Part shown: positions 8,221-11,924 of the stretch, in pieces
How positions within the stretch are numbered: the stretch's first letter is position 1
Layout: every line of letters begins with the position of its first letter
Assembly: GCA_902803675.1 (NCBI GenBank)
Contig: CADCQZ010000193.1
Location: 1 to 11,924 of the forward strand
Length of the DNA: 11,924 nucleotides
Direction: 5' to 3'
Origin: an uncultured Eubacteriales bacterium
GTDB lineage: Bacteria; Bacillota_A; Clostridia; Christensenellales; Aristaeellaceae
Position numbers and translations under genes: made by a program
The notes under the pieces: generated by a model
What the model was told of the DNA's origin: nothing
The model's database searches: none
Seen by the model: only the letters and a program-made list of their open reading frames with translations

Positions 8221-9127
8221 GAAGACGGTATACGCCGTGGCAGGTCCCACGGCATCGGGAAAATCGGCCCTGGCCCTGAGAGCTGCGGAGGCTCTCGGAG
8301 GGCAGATCCTGTGCATGGACTCCATGCAGGTCTACCGGGGCATGGATATCGGCACCGCCAAACCGGACGCTGAGGACCGCCGCCGGGTGCCCCACCATCT
8401 GCTGGACCTGCGGGATCCCGGCGAGAGCTTCACGGTGAGCGACTGGGTCGCGGAGGCGGAGAAGATCATCGAGCGGGTGGATGTGCCCATCCTGGTGGGC
8501 GGCACCGGGCTGTATCTCCAGGCCCTGATGCAGGGCAGCGCCCTGGGCGGCGTGGAGGGGGACGAAGCCCTCCGGGAACGGTACAGAGCCTACGCGGCGG
8601 AACACGGCGCTCAGGCGCTGCACGATCTTCTGCGTGAGAAAGATCCCGCGAGCGCGGACAGGCTCCATCCCCACGACGTCCGGCGGGTCATCCGGGCCCT
8701 GGAAGTGACGGAACTGACAGGCAAGCCCATGGAGGCCCGCTTTTCATTCACCGGCGGGGATCAGCCCTATCGGTTCGTCACGGCGGTGCTCTGCCCGGAA
8801 CGCTCCCGTCTGTACGGCGATATCGACCGCCGGGTGGACCGCATGATGGAACAGGGCCTCCTTGAAGAGGTGCGGGCCCTGTACGACGCCGGGATCGACG
8901 AAAAAGCCCAGGCCATCCAGGGCCTGGGCTATAAGGAACTGTATCTGTATTTCCGGGGAGAGCTGCCCCTTGAACGGGCGGTGGACCTGATAAAGACCCG
9001 CACGCGGCACTACGCCAAGCGGCAGATCACGTTTTTCAAGCGGTTCGAAAACTGTGTCCGGCTCACGGACCCGGACCCGGAGGAAAACCTGAGGGCCGCC
9101 CTGAAGGCGTTTGAGCGGGATCACTGA
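8213..9127 (+). CDS. miaA: tRNA dimethylallyltransferase MiaA
   Basis: A 304-aa cytoplasmic enzyme that transfers a dimethylallyl group to N6 of A37 in tRNAs reading UNN codons. The P-loop GPTASGKS is at residues 11-18, followed by the substrate signature DSMQVYRGMDIGTAKP (36-51), VPHHLLD (59-65), VGGTGLYLQAL near residue 100, HDVRRVIRALEV, the GLGYKEL element and the C-terminal TRHYAKRQITFFKR. Length and motif order are those of the family. The ATG at 8213 lies within the end of mutL with AGGAG at 8204-8208, 4 nt away, so translation is probably coupled. The 3' end overlaps the convergent tetR stop by 7 nt, which leaves no space for a terminator right after the gene. Confidence 0.97.
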   Translation: MTEKTVYAVAGPTASGKSALALRAAEALGGQILCMDSMQVYRGMDIGTAKPDAEDRRRVPHHLLDLRDPGESFTVSDWVAEAEKIIERVDVPILVGGTGLYLQALMQGSALGGVEGDEALRERYRAYAAEHGAQALHDLLREKDPASADRLHPHDVRRVIRALEVTELTGKPMEARFSFTGGDQPYRFVTAVLCPERSRLYGDIDRRVDRMMEQGLLEEVRALYDAGIDEKAQAIQGLGYKELYLYFRGELPLERAVDLIKTRTRHYAKRQITFFKRFENCVRLTDPDPEENLRAALKAFERDH

Positions 9128-9744
9128 TTGATGTGCAGGGAGTGTTCCTCCAGGAACTGGGGGCTGTGGCGCAGCATCATCTCCAGGTCTTCCAGGAAAT
9201 TCTGCTCCTTGTAGATGTCGATCGCGCTGTACCACCAGATCACGCTGCTCACGATGGCGCCGGTATAGTAGCTGGCGATCATATCGTGGGGGAACAGGGA
9301 CAGGATGCCTTTCAGATCGGTGTAGCGCTTCACGTGCTGCTTCAGGCTCTCGCGATAGGCCACGTAGAACCAGCCCAGGAAGGACGCCTTGGGCAGCCGG
9401 TCGCTGGAGATGGCGTTGATCAGGCGGCTGTTTTCCTTGAGGAAACCCAGCATTTTCGTCACGCACTGCATGCTCACCGATACCACGTCATCCGTGTCCT
9501 TCAGTTCCAGGGGATGATCCTCGATGTACTGGCGCTGGATCCTTAAAAGGAACCAGATATAGAAATCGTGCTTGTCCTCGAAATGCTGATAAAAAGTGGT
9601 GCGGCGGATACCGGCCTCATCGCACAGCTGCTGGATGGTGAAGGCGTCGGGATCGGTCCTGAACGAGAGCGCCCGGAAGGCTTCCTCCAGCTGCTGGTGG
9701 GTCCTGATCACCCGGAGGTCGTTTTTTTTATTGTCACGGCTCAT
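9121..9744 (-). CDS. TetR/AcrR-family transcriptional regulator
   Basis: A 207-aa protein with an N-terminal DNA-binding domain. The helix-turn-helix spans residues ~36-55 (TIQQLCDEAGIRRTTFYQHF), followed by EDKHDF, the typical TetR family pattern. The C-terminal ligand or dimer domain (~70-207) is helical and rich in aromatic residues (WWYSAIDIY), and its effector cannot be told. I chose ATG at 9744, with AAAGGAG 8 nt upstream. A start 22 codons earlier (9810) would lie at the -10 box and upstream of the predicted transcript start. Codons 5-8 contain a run of eight A. The gene is alone on its strand; it may control itself, its neighbours, or genes elsewhere. Confidence 0.9.
   Translation of the reverse strand: MSRDNKKNDLRVIRTHQQLEEAFRALSFRTDPDAFTIQQLCDEAGIRRTTFYQHFEDKHDFYIWFLLRIQRQYIEDHPLELKDTDDVVSVSMQCVTKMLGFLKENSRLINAISSDRLPKASFLGWFYVAYRESLKQHVKRYTDLKGILSLFPHDMIASYYTGAIVSSVIWWYSAIDIYKEQNFLEDLEMMLRHSPQFLEEHSLHINQ
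9684..9729 (+). terminator. Possible intrinsic terminator antisense to the start of tetR
   Basis: On the + strand CCTCC (9684-9688) can pair with GGAGG (9714-9718), enclosing GGTG (9696-9699)/CACC (9709-9712). Eight T follow at 9722-9729 after three bases. It could end read-through from miaA. The stem is interrupted and lies in coding sequence, so it may be chance. Confidence 0.35.
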
Positions 9745-9752
9745 AAGAAAGG

Positions 9753-9759
9753 CTCCTTT
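9753..9759 (-). promoter_or_regulatory. tetR ribosome binding site (decides the start)
   Basis: AAAGGAG on the minus strand, 8 nt before ATG 9744. No comparable site lies in front of the upstream in-frame ATG at 9810. Confidence 0.8.
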
Positions 9760-9810
9760 GATGGAAAAAGGGTAATCATGGACGTACGGCGGCATCTGAA
9801 CTCGCTCCAT

Positions 9811-9839
9811 ACTATATAGAATAATTCCGGTTTTGTCAA
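9811..9839 (-). promoter_or_regulatory. Sigma-A type promoter of tetR
   Basis: On the minus strand the -35 box is TTGACA (9839-9834, perfect consensus), the spacer is 17 nt, and the -10 box is TATAGT (9816-9811, 5 of 6). The transcript should start near 9804, giving a leader of about 60 nt before ATG 9744. The 8-bp palindrome CTATATAG (9812-9819) overlaps the -10 box and could be part of an autoregulatory operator; this last point is speculative. Confidence 0.85.
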
Positions 9840-9925
9840 TTTTGTTTTTCCAGAATCTAGGATTTGCGGGGAACTGACCGTTTTTAGACCGATAAATAAA
9901 TGACAGCGATGGGACTGATCCCGGA

Positions 9926-9937
9926 CACGGGCCCGTG
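9926..9937. repeat. 12-bp perfect palindrome, possible operator
   Basis: CACGGGCCCGTG is perfectly self-complementary. It lies about 90 bp upstream of the tetR -35 box and 40 bp left of the DnaA-box cluster. It may bind a dimeric regulator; no known operator is recognised. Confidence 0.35.
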
Positions 9938-9976
9938 ATGAGTTAACATGTTCGTAACAAACAGGTCACATATATC

Positions 9977-10103
9977 TGTGGACAGCCGGCGGGCGGGAAC
10001 GGTGGATAACTTTTGTTTTCCACCGGGTTTATCCACCGCCGGGGGCCGCGAAGCCCAAAATACCGTCATTTTCCGTGGATAACCCGGTGGATGATGTGGA
10101 AAA
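9977..10103. promoter_or_regulatory. Cluster of DnaA-box-like 9-mers (candidate origin-like or DnaA-binding region)
   Basis: Matches to the DnaA box TTATCCACA (relaxed TTWTNCACA) are: 9977-9985 minus CTGTCCACA; 10001-10009 minus TTATCCACC; 10016-10024 plus TTTTCCACC; 10029-10037 plus TTATCCACC; 10074-10082 minus TTATCCACG; 10086-10094 minus TCATCCACC; 10095-10103 minus TTTTCCACA (full relaxed match). The core TTATCCAC occurs exactly three times in 81 bp; in random sequence of even composition it is expected about once per 33 kb counting both strands. AT-rich stretches lie on both sides (9831-9850, 80% AT; 10228-10256, 79% AT). The cluster density is seen directly. DnaA binding and its purpose (oriC, titration, or control of the topoisomerase gene) are inference. 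Confidence 0.65.
10018..10092. repeat. Imperfect ~20-bp inverted repeat carrying paired DnaA-like boxes
   Basis: The arm 10018-10038 is nearly the reverse complement of the arm 10073-10092, differing by one inserted base, one internal change and the terminal base. Each arm contains two box-like 9-mers, so two box pairs face each other across a 34-bp centre. It could extrude as a cruciform or give a symmetrical protein array. Confidence 0.6.
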
Positions 10104-10123
10104 CCCGCTTCGGCGGGCTTTTT
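10104..10123 (+). terminator. Intrinsic terminator-like hairpin with UUCG loop
   Basis: CCCGC (10104-10108), the loop TTCG, GCGGG (10113-10117), then C and five T (10119-10123). The c(UUCG)g tetraloop is unusually stable. Four A just before the stem (10100-10103) give a weaker T4 end on the opposite strand, so it may act both ways. No gene ends just upstream on the + strand. Confidence 0.6.
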
Positions 10124-10124
10124 C

Positions 10125-10163
10125 GCGCGGATGGCGGAATACTGCGCCCCGCGCCGTTTTTTT
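10125..10163 (+). terminator. Second intrinsic terminator-like hairpin in tandem
   Basis: GCGCGG (10125-10130) pairs with CCGCGC (10149-10154), and GGCG (10133-10136) with CGCC (10145-10148), with a 2-nt bulge and an 8-nt loop. CG and seven T (10157-10163) follow. It starts directly after the preceding hairpin, giving two + strand terminators in a row. Confidence 0.6.
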
Positions 10164-10164
10164 C

Positions 10165-10187
10165 GCCGGGTCCGCGCCTTTCCCGGC
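10165..10187. repeat. GC-rich inverted repeat (third hairpin)
   Basis: GCCGGG (10165-10170) pairs with CCCGGC (10182-10187) over an 11-nt loop. No T tract follows, so no termination role is claimed. It overlaps the first CCGGCCGG copy. Confidence 0.4.
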
Positions 10188-10206
10188 CGGAGAATGTGGA
10201 CGGAGC

Positions 10207-10215
10207 GGTGCATAA
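10207..10215 (-). promoter_or_regulatory. Isolated DnaA-box-like site
   Basis: TTATGCACC on the minus strand matches relaxed TTWTNCACA at 8 of 9 positions. It sits 104 bp from the main cluster and next to the AT-rich block at 10228-10256. Confidence 0.4.
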
Positions 10216-10227
10216 CCGGCCGGCGTG

Positions 10228-10256
10228 ATTTGTTAGAAATTTGTCATTTGACTTTT
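10228..10256. other. AT-rich block (possible unwinding element)
   Basis: 23 of 29 bases are A or T in an otherwise GC-rich gap. Its place beside the DnaA-like boxes would suit a duplex-unwinding element, but it also contains -35-like words (TTGTCA 10241-10246; TTGACT 10248-10253, with weak TATGCG at 10271-10276 after 17 nt). It may therefore be a weak upstream promoter instead. Confidence 0.35.
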
Positions 10257-10402
10257 GGCTTTTCAGGGGTTATGCGTCCCCGGGAAGGAGGGCCGGCCGG
10301 GCCGCGTGAAGTCCGGCAGAGGGCCTGATGTAAAATCGGCGGCCGGATTTGCAGTGATACGGGAAAAATGATATAATGTTATAAAGCCTTCTTTTGGCTT
10401 TT
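10252..10402 (+). repeat. 12-bp direct repeat CTTTTGGCTTTT
   Basis: Identical copies are at 10252-10263 and 10391-10402, 139 bp apart. The second copy forms the 3' side of the leader hairpin before the topoisomerase gene. The first copy has no pairing AAAGCC partner nearby. Confidence 0.5.
10349..10377 (+). promoter_or_regulatory. Promoter of the topoisomerase B gene (extended -10)
   Basis: The -10 box TATAAT (10372-10377) is perfect and is preceded by TG one base away (10369-10370), an extended -10. At 17 nt spacing stands a weak -35, TTGCAG (10349-10354). The transcript should start near 10384, giving a leader of about 57 nt. Confidence 0.8.
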
Positions 10403-10403
10403 T
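10383..10403 (+). promoter_or_regulatory. Small hairpin with T run at the predicted 5' end of the topoisomerase mRNA
   Basis: AAAGCC (10383-10388), a 7-nt loop, GGCTTT (10396-10401), with the T run continuing to 10403. It coincides with the predicted transcript start. It could cause early termination or pausing, or protect the mRNA 5' end. The short stem makes strong termination doubtful. Confidence 0.45.
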
Positions 10404-10440
10404 ACGGTATACCCCCATCAAACACGATAAGGAAGGACAT

Positions 10441-11924
10441 ATGGCACAGGGATATAACGCCAGCAGCATCAAAGTACTCGAGGGCCTGGACGCGGTGCGC
10501 ATGCGTCCCGGCATGTATATAGGTTCCACCGGTTCCCGGGGCCTCCATCATCTGCTGTGGGAGATCGTGGACAACGCCATCGACGAGGCCATGGGCGGCT
10601 TCGCCACGGAGGTCGCCGTGACCCTTCATAAAGACGGCTCCGCCTCGGTGTGGGACAACGGCCGCGGCGTGCCGGTGGACAAGCATCCGGAACTGGGGAT
10701 CTCCGGCGTGGAGGTCATCTACACCCGCCTGCACGCGGGCGGCAAGTTCGGCAACGACAATTACGCCTATTCCGGCGGCCTGCACGGCGTGGGCGCCAGC
10801 GTGGTCAATGCCCTGAGCCGGTGGATGACCGTGGATTCCTTCCGCGACTGGAGCCACTACACCATCCGCTTTGAGAGCGTGTGGGACGATAAGGAGAACA
10901 AGATCCTGGCGGGGCACACCGCCGAGGGCCTCGTGTGCCTCGGGAACACGCGCAAGCGGGGCACCCTGGTGCGCTTCATGCCGGACGACACCATTTTCGA
11001 GACCGTGGTCTTCAGCCACGACACGGTGCGCAACCGCCTGAGGGAGCTGGCCTACCTCAACCGCAACGTGAAGATCACCTTCACGGACGAGCGGGCCTCC
11101 GATCCCCAGGAGAAGCAGATGGAGTTCTGCTACGCGGGGGGCATCGTGGACTATGTGCGCTATCTCAACCGTGACAAGACGCCCCTGAGCGAGAACGTGA
11201 TCACCTTCGAGGGCAAAAAGGACGATGTGATCTTCAGCTGCGCGGTGCAGTATACCGACAGCTACAACGAGTCCGTCTTTTCTTTCGTCAACAATATCCC
11301 CACCGCCGAGGGCGGCACCCACGAGGCCGGCTTCCGTGCGGCCTGGACCAAGGTGTTCAATGATTACGCCCGGCGCACCGGCGTCCTCAAGGAGAAGGAC
11401 ACGAACCTTCTGGGCGAGGACTTCCGCGAGGGCATCACTGCCATCCTCTGCTGCATGGTGAAAAACCCCCAGTTCGAGGGGCAGACCAAAGGGCGCCTGG
11501 GCAACACCGACGTGCGCCCCACGGTGGAGAGCATCGTCACCACCCAGATGACCCTCTATCTGGAGGACCTGCGCAACCAGGACCTGGCCCAGAAGATCGT
11601 GGACAAGGCCCTGAAGGCTTCCCGGGTGCGTGAGGCCACCCGCAAGGCCAAGGACATCGCCCGGGTCAAGAACCAGCTGGAAGCGGCGCCCCTGGTGGGC
11701 AAGCTGTCGGCGTGCACGGGCCGCAGGCCGGTGGAGAACGAGCTGTTCATCGTGGAGGGCGACTCGGCAGGCGGCAGCGCCAAGCAGGGCAGGGACCGCC
11801 GCTTCCAGGCCATCCTGCCTCTTCGGGGCAAGCCCCTGAACGCCGAGAAAAAGCGCCTGGACCAGGTGCTGGCCAATGAGGAGTTCCGCTCCATCATCAC
11901 GGCCCTGGGCACGGGCATCGAGGA
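10441..11924 (+). CDS. gyrB/parE: Type IIA DNA topoisomerase subunit B (GyrB/ParE family); 3' partial
   Basis: 494 residues are visible and the frame is open to the window end; family members have about 630-650. It supplies ATP hydrolysis and the TOPRIM metal site for gyrase or topoisomerase IV. The GHKL ATPase shows EIVDNAIDEA (E41, N45), DNGRGVP (72-78), LHAGGKFG (97-104) and SGGLHGVGASVVNALS (111-126). The transducer lysine motif QTK is at 348-350. The TOPRIM domain begins with EGDSAGGSAKQGRDR (439-453) and PLRGK (460-464). Some segments look ParE-like (YNESVFSFVNN, FEGQTKGRLG, ENELFIVEG), others gyrase-like (GKLSAC). No recF/dnaN precedes it, so I lean weakly to ParE or a second paralogue. 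The ATG has AAGGAAGG at 10429-10436. The A subunit presumably lies beyond the window. Confidence 0.95.
   Translation, partial: MAQGYNASSIKVLEGLDAVRMRPGMYIGSTGSRGLHHLLWEIVDNAIDEAMGGFATEVAVTLHKDGSASVWDNGRGVPVDKHPELGISGVEVIYTRLHAGGKFGNDNYAYSGGLHGVGASVVNALSRWMTVDSFRDWSHYTIRFESVWDDKENKILAGHTAEGLVCLGNTRKRGTLVRFMPDDTIFETVVFSHDTVRNRLRELAYLNRNVKITFTDERASDPQEKQMEFCYAGGIVDYVRYLNRDKTPLSENVITFEGKKDDVIFSCAVQYTDSYNESVFSFVNNIPTAEGGTHEAGFRAAWTKVFNDYARRTGVLKEKDTNLLGEDFREGITAILCCMVKNPQFEGQTKGRLGNTDVRPTVESIVTTQMTLYLEDLRNQDLAQKIVDKALKASRVREATRKAKDIARVKNQLEAAPLVGKLSACTGRRPVENELFIVEGDSAGGSAKQGRDRRFQAILPLRGKPLNAEKKRLDQVLANEEFRSIITALGTGIE

Larger units (their letters stand above)
10183..10300. repeat. Three copies of the 8-bp palindrome CCGGCCGG
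   Basis: Copies are at 10183-10190, 10216-10223 and 10293-10300. The first two starts are 33 bp apart, about three helical turns; the third is 77 bp further. They lie between the terminator-like hairpins and the topoisomerase promoter. GC-rich DNA makes such words more likely, so a binding function is only possible. Confidence 0.4.
9745..10440. other. 696-bp intergenic region without a believable gene
   Basis: The gap between tetR and the topoisomerase gene holds, left to right: tetR leader and promoter, an AT-rich stretch (to ~9905), the 12-bp palindrome, the DnaA-like box cluster, two terminator-like hairpins, GC palindromes, an AT-rich block, and the topoisomerase promoter and leader. Short open frames here (minus 9884-10213, plus 10131-10328) run through these elements, have no good ribosome binding site that I can see, and give basic, low-complexity peptides. 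Confidence 0.7.

Noticed and set aside
6271..8674. Minus-strand and alternative-frame open frames inside mutL and miaA (for example 6271-7149, 6441-7313, 7366-8325)
   Set aside because: mutL and miaA are unmistakable in the + frame along their whole length; the others are composition shadows.
9943..9976. Possible + strand promoter TTAACA ... TATATC for a small RNA
   Set aside because: The spacing is 22 nt and the -10 match is poor. No convincing + strand promoter was found before the tandem terminators.
9884..10213. 109-codon minus-strand frame in the intergenic gap
   Set aside because: It crosses the DnaA-like boxes and both terminator hairpins, encodes a basic low-complexity peptide, and has no recognisable domain.
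10131..10328. 65-codon plus-strand frame
   Set aside because: It begins inside a terminator-like hairpin, has no good RBS, and its product resembles no family I know.
9745..10440. Firm call of this gap as the chromosomal oriC
   Set aside because: The boxes are good, but dnaA/dnaN are not in view and the left-hand genes point toward it. Genome-wide skew is needed, so it is kept as a candidate only.
10263..10529. 88-codon minus-strand frame across the topoisomerase promoter
   Set aside because: It overlaps the start of the topoisomerase gene and its promoter, and has no supporting motif.
1..11924. CRISPR array, tRNA/rRNA gene, insertion sequence or prophage gene
   Set aside because: No regularly spaced repeats, tRNA-like folds, transposase motifs or terminal inverted repeats were seen on reading through both strands.

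Overview
The window looks like chromosomal DNA from a GC-rich, low-to-medium-sized Gram-positive anaerobe, most likely a Clostridia-class Bacillota. This is an inference. It rests on the strong AGGAG/AAAGGAG ribosome binding sites, the sigma-A type promoters (TTGACA-N17-TATAGT; TGnTATAAT), a MutL with the endonuclease motif, a CUT1-type sugar transporter set without its own ATPase, and clostridial-looking GyrB/ParE and TetR proteins. No RNA gene, insertion sequence, phage gene or CRISPR array is visible.

Positions 1-9127 (+ strand) form one tightly packed run of seven genes that could be a single transcript. A solute-binding protein (5' end outside the window) carries a beta-propeller-like N-terminal region. 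After a GC-rich stem-loop come two MalF/MalG-type permeases overlapping by 4 nt. Then follow a HlyD/MacA-like membrane fusion protein and a reduced MacB-like permease, also overlapping by 4 nt and with no ATPase gene beside them. The run ends with mutL and miaA, overlapping by 8 nt, the common bacterial mutL-miaA order but without mutS here. A TetR-family regulator lies on the minus strand and converges on miaA; the two coding regions overlap tail to tail by 7 nt.

Positions 9745-10440 are a 696-bp gap with no believable gene but much structure. They hold the tetR promoter, a 12-bp GC-rich palindrome, a dense cluster of DnaA-box-like 9-mers (9977-10103, one more at 10207-10215), two tandem terminator-like hairpins, three copies of CCGGCCGG, an AT-rich block, and an extended -10 promoter whose transcript would begin with a small hairpin. 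The promoter drives a type IIA topoisomerase B subunit (GyrB/ParE family) that runs off the right end.

The most noteworthy feature is the DnaA-box cluster. Three exact TTATCCAC cores and several variants lie within about 130 bp, two pairs of them as a near-perfect inverted repeat. It could be a replication origin, a DnaA-titrating cluster, or DnaA control of the topoisomerase gene. dnaA, dnaN and recF are not in the window, and the left-hand genes point toward the cluster, so a plain oriC call is not secure. The second point of interest is the adaptor plus reduced MacB-like pair placed between a sugar transporter and the repair/tRNA-modification genes.
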